From a bacterium (lineage in GTDB: Bacteria > Auribacterota > Auribacteria > Auribacterales > Auribacteraceae): DNA of 64,000 nucleotides. The stretch covers positions 62,001 to 126,000 of the forward strand of contig JACKPL010000007.1 of NCBI GenBank assembly GCA_024233545.1, given 5' to 3'. The notes beneath the pieces were generated by a model, which was not told the origin of the DNA, made no database searches, and saw only the letters and a program-made list of their open reading frames with translations. The translations under genes and the position numbers were made by a program. Below, one piece after another: positions 55,358 through 64,000 of this stretch (position 1 is its first letter; the number at the start of each line of letters is the position of its first letter).

Positions 55358-55810
55358 CTATATTCTTTTAAGGTGCTTTTCAAGTGACCCTGATAATCTC
55401 TCTAAATATGAGACTAAGAGTTTAAGTTCGGATTCATCAAAATCGTTGAAGGTCAACCGGTCGGTTTTTTCTTTAAGCGGAGATAGTTTTTCTAGGAATT
55501 CTTTTCCTCTGCTATTAAGGCGCAAAATAGAATATCTGTTGTCAGAATTGCTTTGTTTGCGTGATACTAACCTCTTTTCTTCAATCTTCCGCACAATAAA
55601 TGTCAGGTTTCCTTTACTAACAGCGAGCTGTTTTCCGATCTCTTTGAGGGTTAACCCTTGTGGAAAATCACGTAGAAGCAGTAATATGCGCAATTGATTT
55701 TTTGTAAGGTCGTTTTCTTTGAGAAAAGATACCGTTGCAACATTATGAAGCTGATCGGAAAGTTTCATAATATTCATATTGATACAATCATAGAGTTTTT
55801 TAATCCCCAT
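55358..55810 (-). CDS. MarR-family regulator
   Basis: 150 residues. Winged helix (TLKEIGKQLAVSKGNLTFIV, then the beta wing with SRKQSNSDNRYSIL) between dimerisation helices. MarR proteins repress their own gene and a neighbour and are released by small aromatic ligands or oxidants. Two palindromes in the upstream region (55875, 55961) could be its operators. The nearest divergent target is the M48 protease gene. Confidence 0.9.
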   Translation of the reverse strand: MGIKKLYDCINMNIMKLSDQLHNVATVSFLKENDLTKNQLRILLLLRDFPQGLTLKEIGKQLAVSKGNLTFIVRKIEEKRLVSRKQSNSDNRYSILRLNSRGKEFLEKLSPLKEKTDRLTFNDFDESELKLLVSYLERLSGSLEKHLKRI

Positions 55811-55874
55811 CCTCTTTCCCTCATAAAAAATAAATAATTTCTTCCAAAAAACGTACTATTATTATAACAACTTC

Positions 55875-55890
55875 TTGATACTGTTATCAA
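55875..55890. promoter_or_regulatory. candidate MarR operator 1
   Basis: TTGATA-CTGT-TATCAA, a perfect palindrome with a 4-base centre, 65 bp upstream of the MarR start. MarR operators are commonly 16-18 bp palindromes of this type, so self-regulation is likely. Confidence 0.5.
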
Positions 55891-55960
55891 ATGTATACTG
55901 ATAGTTAAGAATTTGAAGTAAATTTTGTTGTGCTTAAACAAAGTTTTTTATTGGAGATCG

Positions 55961-55977
55961 AGTGTTTTGATAACACT
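55961..55977. promoter_or_regulatory. candidate MarR operator 2
   Basis: AGTGTT-TTGAT-AACACT, a perfect 6-bp inverted repeat that also contains the TTGATAAC half-site of the first operator. It lies between marR and the divergent M48 gene, so it could control either. Confidence 0.4.
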
Positions 55978-56174
55978 ATACGGTGCCTTTTTATAGAAAA
56001 TTATATCGTTTTGAACGTTTTTAATTAGTGTTTATATCCGTTAAAAAATACGAAATATATAAAAAATAATGGCATTTAATGGATAATGTTTAAAAAACAA
56101 AAGAAGTTGTTTTTCTCGAAAAAAATTTATATGATACTTCATTATATAAAAATGCCGGAATTGGAGAAAAGCTT

Positions 56175-57002
56175 ATGAAAAGTAGATTTATTCAAGGATT
56201 GACGTTAGTATCATTTTTATTTGGGTTCATGTCTGTGATATCCGGATGCAGTACTGTCCCGATTACCGGCCGGTCACAGGTGAAGCTCGTATCGAGTACT
56301 GAAATGGACAAAATGAGTTTTGCCGCGTATGAAGAGATTCTTTTAACGTCAAATGTTTTGACAAAACATGAATATTCTGATGAACTTGACCGCATTGTAT
56401 ACCGTTTGTCTACAGTCGCAAACGAGATTATTGCTGAGCAAGGCGACCTTGATGTGAGCTATTATAAATGGGATTATCGCATTCTTAAAGCCGATGATTA
56501 TGCAAATGCAGTCTGTTTTCCCAATGGAAAGATGTTGGTATATACCGGAATATTGCCTATTGCTCAAAATGAAACCGGCCTGGCGGTGATTATGGGGCAT
56601 GAGGTGTCCCATGCCATTGCAAATCACGGGCGCGAACAAGTAGGGCGTCAAGGTTTAACCGAGTTTTTCGGTAATGTCGTTACCGGAGCCCTTGCCGAAA
56701 CCGAAGCAGAACGACAGCGCATGATGAAAACATATGATGCCCTTGCTCAAGTTGGGTTGCTCTTGCCGTATAGTCGCGTTCAGGAATATGAAGCTGACCG
56801 TATTGGGTTGATCTTGATGGCGCGCGCCGGATATGATCCGCGCGAGGCTATTCCTTTCTGGGAAAGGATGATGTATAAAATGGGGGATAATCCATACGAT
56901 TTCTTATCAACCCATCCTGCATCGACAAAGCGCATTGAACAATTACAGCAATTTATGCCTGAAGCGATGGAAAATTATAATCCCGATAGATGGAAAAAAT
57001 AA
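56175..57002 (+). CDS. M48 metalloprotease lipoprotein (LoiP/BepA-like)
   Basis: 275 residues. Lipobox ISGC at residues 22-25, then CSTVPITGRSQV as in LoiP-like proteins, the Zn site GHEVSHAIANHG and the third ligand in EYEADRIGLILMARAGYDP. It is predicted to be in the periplasm on the outer or inner membrane, degrading misassembled envelope proteins. GGAG precedes the ATG. Confidence 0.92.
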   Translation: MKSRFIQGLTLVSFLFGFMSVISGCSTVPITGRSQVKLVSSTEMDKMSFAAYEEILLTSNVLTKHEYSDELDRIVYRLSTVANEIIAEQGDLDVSYYKWDYRILKADDYANAVCFPNGKMLVYTGILPIAQNETGLAVIMGHEVSHAIANHGREQVGRQGLTEFFGNVVTGALAETEAERQRMMKTYDALAQVGLLLPYSRVQEYEADRIGLILMARAGYDPREAIPFWERMMYKMGDNPYDFLSTHPASTKRIEQLQQFMPEAMENYNPDRWKK

Positions 57003-57009
57003 CCGGTAG

Positions 57010-58734
57010 TTAAAATTGCTGGGATTTGGCATAAAAACCATCGTTTTTGCGTGTTGTAAAATGCATGATTGCTGTTTCGGCAATCATCCATAATTCAAGA
57101 ACGAGAATAGCCCCTCCGATAAAGAATAGGTGCCACTTGCCATCTTGAAAGAAGGTGGAAAGATTATGAATCATTGCCCAGCCGGTAAAAAGAATAATAA
57201 AGACCATGGGAATAAACGTATATAGTGCAGGTTTTTTTTTCTTCAGTAAATAGACGGTTGTTGCCAGCAGTGAAAGCCCTGCTAACAATTGATTGGAAGT
57301 GCCGAATAAAGGCCATAAGATGAGCCCGCCTTTTCCTCCACCTTGCGACAAGGCTAAGAGTGCCGCAAACAGTACTGCAATCAGTGTTGCGCCATGTCGC
57401 CCTTTGAGAAAGTTTAGGTTCGTTGTGTGTGCTACCTCGTTGATAACATAGCGCTGAATACGGGTTGATGTGTCGAGTGTTGTTCCTGCAAATGATGCAA
57501 CAAAGACTCCCATGAGCGTAATGCCGATTGAGTGGGGTATTCCGATAGCGTTTAGAAGATTTGCCGCTCCTTTTACAAATGCTCCGACTTTTGCGGATAA
57601 TCCTTCCATAGCGCCCCAACTTGAATAAAAATGCGACCAAGCTTGTACACCTGTAAGTGTCGTTCCGTCGGTATTTTTTACCATCATGCCGATACCTGCT
57701 GAGACTGCTATCACTACCATAATCGCCATAAACCCTTCAATGAGCATTGAACCAAACCCAACAAAAATTGCGTCGGGCTCGGTGCTCAGTTGTTTTGATG
57801 TTGTACCGGAACTGACCATACAATGGAATCCTGATATTGCGCCGCAGGCGATAGTGACAAACAGAAACGGCAAGAGCGGAGGCGCTCCTTGCGGATGAAA
57901 GTTAAATGCCGGGGCTACGATTGGCGCTTGGGCGGCAACAATACCGAAAAACAACAACCCCAGAGCCACCAATAATTGGTATGCGTTAATAAAGTCTCTC
58001 GGCTGTAATAACTTCCATACTGGTATCACGGATGCTATGTAAGTGTAAATAAGGAGAATTATTGTCCATGACGTTAAAGGAGAAATTCCAAATACGGTAG
58101 GCATGGTAACCGGGATGTATGATCCGATGATAATTGTTATGTACATGAGAACAACGGCGGCAACAGTCATTATCACGGTATGTTTTGAGTTGCGGTGTAA
58201 ATAGTTGCCCAATGCTATTGCTATGGGTATCTGTGTCCAAATGGGAATGACCGATTCCGGAAACATATTAAAGAGTACCGCCATTACAAGACAGAAAATT
58301 GCTACTACAATCCACAAGGAAAAGAAGATGACAAGTAAGAACAATAATCGTACGCGAGGGTTAATCAGTCTGCGTGATATCTCTCCGATTGATTCGCCCC
58401 GATTGCGGAGTGAAATTACCAATGACCCTAGATCATGTACCGCTCCCATAAATATGGAGCCGAACAGAATCCATATAATCGCTGGAACCCAACCCCAGAT
58501 GATGCCGATAGCCGGTCCCACAATCGGTCCGGTTCCTGCAATCGATGCGTAATGGTGCCCGAATACGACTTGCTTTTTGCTGGGGACAAAGTCGATGTCA
58601 TCCCTCATTGTTTGTGCTGGAGTTATGTTTTTTGCACAGATAGAAAAAATCTTATGAGAAAGAAATTTGCCATAGGTATGGTAAGCAATCAAATATCCTA
58701 TTGCGCTTACAAATAAAAGTATGACAGAACTCAT
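57010..58734 (-). CDS. cstA: carbon starvation protein A (CstA) peptide/pyruvate transporter
   Basis: About 574 residues from ATG 58734 (GGAG at better spacing than for the ATG two codons earlier). About 16 membrane helices, the motif GHHYASIAGTGPIVGPAIG near residue 60, FHCMVSSGTTSKQ, FVASFAGTTLDTSTRIQRYV and ALSQGGGKGGLILWPLFGTS are the conserved family blocks. It imports pyruvate or peptides. No sensor pair is adjacent. Confidence 0.94.
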   Translation of the reverse strand: MSSVILLFVSAIGYLIAYHTYGKFLSHKIFSICAKNITPAQTMRDDIDFVPSKKQVVFGHHYASIAGTGPIVGPAIGIIWGWVPAIIWILFGSIFMGAVHDLGSLVISLRNRGESIGEISRRLINPRVRLLFLLVIFFSLWIVVAIFCLVMAVLFNMFPESVIPIWTQIPIAIALGNYLHRNSKHTVIMTVAAVVLMYITIIIGSYIPVTMPTVFGISPLTSWTIILLIYTYIASVIPVWKLLQPRDFINAYQLLVALGLLFFGIVAAQAPIVAPAFNFHPQGAPPLLPFLFVTIACGAISGFHCMVSSGTTSKQLSTEPDAIFVGFGSMLIEGFMAIMVVIAVSAGIGMMVKNTDGTTLTGVQAWSHFYSSWGAMEGLSAKVGAFVKGAANLLNAIGIPHSIGITLMGVFVASFAGTTLDTSTRIQRYVINEVAHTTNLNFLKGRHGATLIAVLFAALLALSQGGGKGGLILWPLFGTSNQLLAGLSLLATTVYLLKKKKPALYTFIPMVFIILFTGWAMIHNLSTFFQDGKWHLFFIGGAILVLELWMIAETAIMHFTTRKNDGFYAKSQQF

Positions 58735-58852
58735 CGGCATAACTCCATGTCTGTAGTGTCAAAGAGAGAGAATTTATACATTTCAAAAAGTCTTTTCAAC
58801 AATAAATATACAAGGCCGCCAATAGAAAATGATACAGTTCGCAAGTCGAATG

Positions 58853-58881
58853 AAAAAAGCCGACACCCATCGGTATCGGCT
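58853..58881 (-). terminator. rho-independent terminator of the NifU-like gene
   Basis: Minus strand AGCCGATACC-GATG-GGTGTCGGCT followed by TTTTTT. One T-G wobble in a 10-bp stem. Confidence 0.85.
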
Positions 58882-58906
58882 CTTTTGTTGATACTGATAA
58901 ACGAAA

Positions 58907-59137
58907 TTAAACCGATTCCACCGAAGTGACTTCAGGAATAGCTTTTCTCATTTCCCGTTCGATACCGAGCTTCATGGTCATAATAGCGCTCGGGCATGTG
59001 CCGCATGCGCCTACAAGGCGGAGTTGAACTACATTATCAGCAGTGATATTGACAAGTTCACAGTCTCCTCCGTCTGCTTGAAGAAAAGGACGGATTTTGT
59101 TAAGCACGGTTTGGACTGCTTCTTTCGATATAGCCAT
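58907..59137 (-). CDS. NifU C-terminal-type Fe-S scaffold
   Basis: 76 residues. The NifU-like C-terminal fold with ADGGDCELVNI and the cluster ligands CGTCPSAIMTMKLGIE. It carries or transfers a 4Fe-4S cluster. GGAG precedes the start. Monocistronic, with its own terminator. Confidence 0.93.
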   Translation of the reverse strand: MAISKEAVQTVLNKIRPFLQADGGDCELVNITADNVVQLRLVGACGTCPSAIMTMKLGIEREMRKAIPEVTSVESV

Positions 59138-59331
59138 GGTTGTATCTCCTTTTTACTTATGGAATAATAGTTCTTAATTGTGCTAAGTTTCCACTGAGCA
59201 CGGCTAATTTTCAAGGATTTTGCAGTAAAGGTCAAGGTAAAAGTGAGAAATTTATTGGCAAATATGCATATATGATTACAATAACGTTTATAAATATGGC
59301 AGTTTTAAAATTCCTGAAGGAGAATGTAAGT

Positions 59332-59484
59332 ATGTGGAAAATCTTCAGAACGGTGTTGTATTGTGTGCTGATTGCACACATGTGTGTTTTTATGTCTGGA
59401 TGCGGGCTTTTACTTATTGGCGCCGGCACAGGCGCATATCTGCATGGGCGTAACCTTGAAAAACAAAAAAACGGTACTGAATAA
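59332..59484 (+). CDS. small lipoprotein
   Basis: 50 residues from ATG 59332 with AAGGAG upstream; a longer frame beginning near 59140 has no such site. Lipobox MSGC at residues 20-23 and a Gly-rich GLLLIGAGTGAYLHGR segment. Small envelope lipoproteins like this are often unannotated. Function unknown. Confidence 0.7.
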   Translation: MWKIFRTVLYCVLIAHMCVFMSGCGLLLIGAGTGAYLHGRNLEKQKNGTE

Positions 59485-59504
59485 ACCAATTTGAAAGAAT
59501 ATTT

Positions 59505-61556
59505 TTGAAAAAAAGTATTTTGCCAATAGTCATGATTTGGGTGGGAATTGCTCTCCTCTATGGGCGGGTAATAACGTTTGGATTTGTCAATTGGGATGAT
59601 TATTCTTATCTTCACGATAATCCTTTATTGCGTGGTGCTTTCCTTCAAGCGTGCAGGGAACTTTTTTCGCATTTTTGTTTTGGCAATTATTTTCCCTTGC
59701 ATCTGTTGAGCTATTTAGTAGAAAAATCTTTATTTGAGCATTCGGCATGGGTTTTTCATACGACGAATATTCTTCTGCACGGCTTTAATGCATGTTTGCT
59801 GTATGTATTGTTCACTATGATATCCGGCAATCAGAAAATAAGCGGGCTGTCAGCGATTCTGTTTGCCGTACATCCTGTCCATGTTGAATCGGTAGCATGG
59901 ATTTCAGAGCGGAAAGACGTATTGTTTCTTTTTTTTCTTTTGTTGTCCGCAGTATTGTATTGGTCGTATATGCACGCAAATAAGAAAACGGCTCTCTTTT
60001 TTTCATATATTATGTATATATGTTCATTATTGTCAAAATCTTCTGGCGTAACGTTTCCTTTATTATTAGTGGTTACCTGCATGTATGCTAAGCCGTGGAA
60101 GGTGTTCAAAAGGCATTTCATAAGTGTTATTCCTTTTTTTGTATTTGCTGGTTCCGCCTGTGTGGTTCAAATGATAGGAGGTTCGCTTTACGGTGTATGG
60201 GGCGATGGATATTCTTTGCGAACAATGGTTGACAGTGTCATAGCGTATATACTGCATATTGTCTTTCCGATTGGATTGTCGCCTCGGTATGCTCGCGTCT
60301 TCTCAATGCCATGGTATGTGCTCAGTGTTCTGTTAGTTGGCGGTGTAGCGATGTGGAAAAAAGTACAATTGTTCCGTTGGGCATCGATTTGGTTTCTATG
60401 TGCGTTATTGCCTGTACTGCATATTGTATCAATACAAATTCTTATGGCTGACAGGTATCTTTATTTGGCGGCGTGCCCCCTGTATTTTTTATTTTCATTT
60501 TACTATATAAAAATTGTTGGAAATGTTCAGGCTAAACTGCAGAGGAATACAGCCATTCTGCTCGGTTTTTGTGTGGTAATGCTTTTGTTTTGCCAGACAC
60601 TTAACCTTACAGAAACGTGGCGTTCAACACAAACAATGTGGAAAAGAGTAATGCGTGTTGATGCATTGGACCCGATACCGGTAATACAGCTTGGGCTCAT
60701 CGAATATTTAGAATCAGGTGACATCAACATTGCTTCCCAGTATTTAGGCCATGCGTACAATTTAGCTCCTGCAGATTCGGAAGTGTTGTATAACTGTGGA
60801 ATGTTTGCACTTGAACAAGGCGATTTTGAACGAGCGGAAAGCATGCTTACACAGCTTGTGTCAGTACCGAAACATTTAAAAAAATTTCCGTATGCGTTGT
60901 TAATTTTAGTTAAACTGTATGCGTTGAAAGGTAATTTCAGCTCTGAGAACGCTCTCCTGTCGAATGAGATGCGCATATATTATCCTCATGCGTTAGTGCG
61001 CTTACAAGAAAGTTTACGGTATCGGCATACGCTTTTTGAGGAACTGAAACAATCCGCCGCAAAAGGTCAAACACAGATAGAGAAAATTTGGGGACTTTTT
61101 GATGCGGGGGCAGTTTATCCGGCAATTTCATTTGCAAAAAGTAATAGTTCATTGCTTGATGAATTGGGCGATATTTCTTTCATCAACTTGGTTTTCGCTC
61201 ATGTAATGAATAGTAAAAGAGGCTTGAATATTCATTTAGACAGTAATACATTGTCTCATCCTTTCTTCCGTTATATGTATCCCATAATTGAATCAAACCT
61301 GCACATACCTGACGATTATTTTGAGCAAGGGAAACAATTGTTTAGCAATGAACCGTTGTTTTGGTTGGAGTTTGGTATGTACTGTGCGCTTCAATTATGC
61401 GATATGAACATGGCTCGCAAATGTTTAGAAACCTTGTTAGAGTGCAATCCTTATTGGGAAGTCTTCCCGCGTGTTATTGAATTGAGAAGAACCGTGGCGC
61501 GATACGAACACGTAACTATTTTCGATTTAGTAACGGAATATATCCTGCGGCGTTAA
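59505..61556 (+). CDS. TMTC-like membrane glycosyltransferase with TPR tail
   Basis: 683 residues starting at TTG 59505 (no in-frame ATG until codon 10). The membrane part has GFVNWDDYSYLHDNPLLRGA and AVHPVHVESVAWISERKDVL, the classic TMTC/DUF1736 blocks, with the acidic Asp-Asp pair. The second half has TPR-like repeats (VIQLGLIEYLESGDINIASQ, VLYNCGMFALEQGDFERAE). It is a paralogue of the gene at 43120, and a likely polyprenyl-phosphate-mannose user. It overlaps the convergent PAP2 gene by 41 bp. Confidence 0.88.
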   Translation: MKKSILPIVMIWVGIALLYGRVITFGFVNWDDYSYLHDNPLLRGAFLQACRELFSHFCFGNYFPLHLLSYLVEKSLFEHSAWVFHTTNILLHGFNACLLYVLFTMISGNQKISGLSAILFAVHPVHVESVAWISERKDVLFLFFLLLSAVLYWSYMHANKKTALFFSYIMYICSLLSKSSGVTFPLLLVVTCMYAKPWKVFKRHFISVIPFFVFAGSACVVQMIGGSLYGVWGDGYSLRTMVDSVIAYILHIVFPIGLSPRYARVFSMPWYVLSVLLVGGVAMWKKVQLFRWASIWFLCALLPVLHIVSIQILMADRYLYLAACPLYFLFSFYYIKIVGNVQAKLQRNTAILLGFCVVMLLFCQTLNLTETWRSTQTMWKRVMRVDALDPIPVIQLGLIEYLESGDINIASQYLGHAYNLAPADSEVLYNCGMFALEQGDFERAESMLTQLVSVPKHLKKFPYALLILVKLYALKGNFSSENALLSNEMRIYYPHALVRLQESLRYRHTLFEELKQSAAKGQTQIEKIWGLFDAGAVYPAISFAKSNSSLLDELGDISFINLVFAHVMNSKRGLNIHLDSNTLSHPFFRYMYPIIESNLHIPDDYFEQGKQLFSNEPLFWLEFGMYCALQLCDMNMARKCLETLLECNPYWEVFPRVIELRRTVARYEHVTIFDLVTEYILRR

Positions 61557-62379
61557 AAAAAAAGTAGCTCATCCATAGCCCATGAAGCACAAATTCTGTA
61601 AGTTTGGGCAATTGCAGAAAAGTGCTTATAAAAATTACCGTTGTATTTCCAATAAACATAAGGCATAAGGCAAGAAATCGCTGTGACGGTATACGCTGAA
61701 CATTTTGTTTTAAAGGAAGTAACATACCGCAGGATAGGCCGGCAAGCGTGGAACACAATGCCGTGATTCGTTCCGAACAGGGAAGCAGGAGCAAACTTGC
61801 ACAAACCAGAATCAGGAGAATCGTAGGAGAAGAGAAATTTCTCTTCTCTGAATATAAGTATCCGGCAAGAATAATGAGTCCGGCAATCCATCCTCCGATG
61901 ATGTCGGTCGGAAAATGTGCCGCAAGATATAAGCGGGAAAACGAAACCGACAGAATTATTCCAATAAGAAGAGTACATAAGGGCAGTGATTTTCTCAGGC
62001 GTATAATGAGCAAACCGCCAAGCAATGCTGACATTTGCGCATGTCCGCTGGGAAATGAAAATCCTTTTGCGAAAGTTTCGTAGAGCGGAGTTACAATTTC
62101 GGGCGATGGGCGGTTAATGCTAAACAGTTCTTTGATGAGAGCATTCAGTATAAGAGAGCCGAGAACGAGTTTTGAATATGAATATGCTTTAGTTCTCGAC
62201 ATACAGGCAAAGAATGTGGGGATAAGAAGAAGATACAAATATTTGCTTCCGAGAACCGTCATACTGAAGAAAAAGAGTGTCAGAAATTCTGTACGGTGTT
62301 CACATATCCACAAGAGCAACTGGTATTCTGAGTTTCGAAAAGATTCCATGAAAGATGAAAAAAATAAAAAATGAATCAT
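61516..62379 (-). CDS. PAP2-superfamily membrane phosphatase
   Basis: About 287 residues from ATG 62379, whose ATGA overlaps the stop of the upstream kinase gene. Six membrane helices and the three catalytic motifs KELFSINRP, PSGH (FSFPSGHAQMSA) and SRLYLAAHFPTD. This family dephosphorylates lipid phosphates or undecaprenyl pyrophosphate. The tail overlaps the convergent TMTC-like gene. Confidence 0.92.
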   Translation of the reverse strand: MIHFLFFSSFMESFRNSEYQLLLWICEHRTEFLTLFFFSMTVLGSKYLYLLLIPTFFACMSRTKAYSYSKLVLGSLILNALIKELFSINRPSPEIVTPLYETFAKGFSFPSGHAQMSALLGGLLIIRLRKSLPLCTLLIGIILSVSFSRLYLAAHFPTDIIGGWIAGLIILAGYLYSEKRNFSSPTILLILVCASLLLLPCSERITALCSTLAGLSCGMLLPLKQNVQRIPSQRFLALCLMFIGNTTVIFISTFLQLPKLTEFVLHGLWMSYFFFNAAGYIPLLNRK

Positions 62380-64000
62380 GGTGACTTTTGGCATGCTTTA
62401 AGGATCATGTTTTTTAAATCGTCAATATTAAATGGCTTGGAGAGAAAAGAATTTTCTATGGAATCAAGAAATTTATTGGTATCGGGGTCATAGGTGTCGC
62501 CGGTAGTAAAAACAACTTTTTTTTCAAGCCCGGGATGATTTTTTTTGATCCAATGATATAGCTCCTGTCCGTTCATGCCCGGCATACGTATATCGGATAG
62601 GATGACCGAGTAGTCTTTTTTGCCGATAATTTTTATCGCTTCTTTTCCATCGGCGACAATATCGACGTTGCAGACATCTTCAAGAATGTCTTTCATTACA
62701 TCACGCAGGAATTGGTCGTCTTCAATAATCAAGACAGACGATTCATTAGAAAAATGTTGTTGAGCCGCCGGCATTGAAGTCACAGAAGAAAGTGTTGCCG
62801 GAATTGGCAGTACAATAATAACCTTTGTGCCTTTTCCTTTTTCCGAAATCAGCTGAATCCTTCCTTTGTGTTGCTGAATAATATTAAAAGCGATGCATAA
62901 GCCAAGGCCAATATGATGTTTCTTCTGCTTTGTAGTAAAAAACGGGTCGAAAACATCATGAATGTTGTTTTCCGGAATGCCGCATCCCGTGTCTTCAATA
63001 GTTATGATACATTCAGATTCTGCGTATTGAGTAGTGATTGTTACAGTTCCATTACTGCCTTCCATTGCTTCGCAAGAATTGTTAAGAATATTCAGCAGTA
63101 CTTTAATAATTTGTTTGCGGTCGATAGTGAGAAGCGGCAGAGCTTTTTCAAGTTTTGTAACGATCCCGATGTTGTCGCTTTTAAATTTATAGTCGAGCAG
63201 TGCTATCACATTGTGTATAATCTCATTGATGTCTTCTTCTTTCTTGGCGTGATGATGAGTTGCAAGCGGAGAAAAATAAAGAAGCGAATCCGAAACGGAT
63301 TTGAGGTTTTGTGTTGATTCTTCGATATGGTTTAGCCAGCGGATTTTTTTCTCGTCTTCTTCTCGGCCGAGAATGAGTTGTGTATAGCCAAGGATAGGGC
63401 TTAACCGGTTATTCAGTTCATGAGTTATGCTTGTCAGCAATTTGCCGAGCGATGCAAGTTTTTCAGTCTGAAACAGTTTTTGTTCAAGGAGCACGTTTTC
63501 GGTTATGTCGTTGAACAGAAGAATAAGTTCATGGGCGTTGTTCCTCAAAACTCTAAAAATATGCAAATCAAGGATATGTTCATACCTGTTTTCCGGATTG
63601 AACCGTATTTTTTTTAGCTGAACCGGCTGTCCAGATTGCAGAACGCGCGAGAGGTTTCCAAGCAAAGCGGTTTTCGACATAAAATCTTTTTCAAAGAGAT
63701 CGGAAATATGACGGCCGATCAAATCAGCCGGTTCATGTGTAAAAAGGGTTTGGCATGCCGTATTTGCCAGAGATATAGAATTATGCTGGTTTAATCCGAG
63801 TACTGCAAAGGGAAGTGTATTGAGTATACACTCATAATAATCTTTAAACTGCTGTATTTGTTGAGACATGTTCAGGTGTTCTTGGTCGAGTCGATATTTT
63901 TCGATACTTTTAAGCAATGTGAGCGGCAGTACTTTAAGGTAGGTTTTTGATTTAATGATGTAATCGCATGCTCCACTGCTTAATGCCTGATGAATCAAAT
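62376..64000 (-). CDS. hybrid sensor kinase (REC-PAS-HisKA-HATPase-REC), N-terminus outside the window
   Basis: At least 541 residues; the frame runs off the right edge. It opens with the end of a receiver (SSGACDYIIKSKTYLKV), then a PAS domain (about 50-160), HisKA SITHELNNRLSPILGYTQ, HATPase with NNSCEAMEG, DTGCGIPE and GLGLCIAFNIIQQH, and a C-terminal receiver with acceptor Asp in ILSDIRMPGMNGQEL. Two receivers suggest a phosphorelay that also listens to an upstream kinase. Its stop overlaps the PAP2 start, so the two are coupled. Confidence 0.92.
   Translation of the reverse strand, partial: LIHQALSSGACDYIIKSKTYLKVLPLTLLKSIEKYRLDQEHLNMSQQIQQFKDYYECILNTLPFAVLGLNQHNSISLANTACQTLFTHEPADLIGRHISDLFEKDFMSKTALLGNLSRVLQSGQPVQLKKIRFNPENRYEHILDLHIFRVLRNNAHELILLFNDITENVLLEQKLFQTEKLASLGKLLTSITHELNNRLSPILGYTQLILGREEDEKKIRWLNHIEESTQNLKSVSDSLLYFSPLATHHHAKKEEDINEIIHNVIALLDYKFKSDNIGIVTKLEKALPLLTIDRKQIIKVLLNILNNSCEAMEGSNGTVTITTQYAESECIITIEDTGCGIPENNIHDVFDPFFTTKQKKHHIGLGLCIAFNIIQQHKGRIQLISEKGKGTKVIIVLPIPATLSSVTSMPAAQQHFSNESSVLIIEDDQFLRDVMKDILEDVCNVDIVADGKEAIKIIGKKDYSVILSDIRMPGMNGQELYHWIKKNHPGLEKKVVFTTGDTYDPDTNKFLDSIENSFLSKPFNIDDLKNMILKACQKSP

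Larger units (their letters stand above)
55811..56174. other. AT-rich divergent control region
   Basis: Holds the two candidate MarR operators; the rest is a low-complexity AT-rich stretch. No RNA gene was seen. GGAG before ATG 56175 is the only clear ribosome site. Confidence 0.5.

Noticed and set aside
59140..59331. Longer start for the small lipoprotein
   Set aside because: The added residues lack a ribosome site and a signal-sequence pattern, while ATG 59332 has AAGGAG and a good lipobox.
1..64000. CRISPR array or rRNA
   Set aside because: No regularly spaced direct repeats with unique spacers and no rRNA sequence was seen.

Overview
The window is a moderately AT-rich chromosomal segment from a Gram-negative-type bacterium: it encodes an outer-membrane efflux channel, lipoproteins and Lgt. 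At least seven exported proteins end in a PEP-CTERM-like tag, and there is a GldA/GldF/GldG-type ABC system, large TMTC-like membrane-TPR proteins, and a rich sensor-kinase and sigma-54 apparatus. This mix is typical of PVC-related or other candidate-phylum lineages (for example Omnitrophota-like), but no rRNA or core phylogenetic marker is present, so placement is an inference.

Layout. (1) 0.1-8.3 kb is a decayed accessory stretch. It holds a multiply frameshifted HUH rolling-circle Rep next to a strong 52-nt hairpin, a frameshifted TetR regulator, and a tripartite RND efflux operon whose pump gene has four frame changes. Most breaks in this stretch are one-base indels in or beside homopolymers. 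(2) 8.5-13.4 kb is a small defence-like island. It contains inverted copies of a 116-bp repeat that includes the 3' tip and terminator of tRNA-Glu, a Cap15-like small membrane protein (speculative), a C-terminal fragment of a SIR2-like protein, a secreted protein, a RloC/AAA_13-type zinc-hook ATPase broken by an A-run contraction, and the real tRNA-Glu(TTC). (3) 13.4-15.8 kb carries periplasmic redox and repair genes: DUF1573-double rhodanese, a TlpA-like lipoprotein and MsrA. (4) 15.9-25.7 kb is a PEP-CTERM cluster: three DNRLRE-type proteins, a tandem pair of formylglycine-generating-enzyme-fold proteins, and others. GT-C membrane glycosyltransferases flank it. (5) 26-64 kb is ordinary housekeeping and membrane biology: Lgt, rhodanese, isochorismatase-like, phosphatase, SemiSWEET, Pcp, two aldolases, DPM1-like synthase, Gld-type ABC system, sensor kinases, GlgC, DAHP synthase, FHA-GAF-sigma54 activator, SDR, IMPase, HAD, peptidase-MA, Na/Pi transporter, MarR, M48 protease, CstA, NifU-like, PAP2 and a hybrid kinase that runs off the right edge.

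Two systems stand out. First, the tandem FGE-fold proteins at 21.7-23.8 kb look like targets of a diversity-generating retroelement. Flanking codons differ almost only at third positions (1/1/13 differences at codon positions 1/2/3 over 27 codons). The C-terminal lectin-fold segment differs mainly at first and second positions (14/9/8 over 19 codons) and is bounded by near-identical flanks. No reverse transcriptase or template repeat is in the window, so the rest of the genome must supply them if the reading is right. Second, four PEP-CTERM promoters (18.7, 21.4, 21.6 and 55.1 kb) share a GG-N10-GC sigma-54 core plus an upstream element about 82-98 bp away. That element is built from GCACGG motifs, twice as direct repeats with exactly 20-bp spacing and once placed symmetrically between two divergent promoters. 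This defines a candidate PEP-CTERM regulon that also drives the hypervariable pair.

TMTC-like proteins, a DPM1-like synthase and two GT-C enzymes together suggest polyprenyl-phosphate-sugar-dependent glycosylation outside the inner membrane, possibly of the exported PEP-CTERM proteins. No exosortase gene lies in the window.
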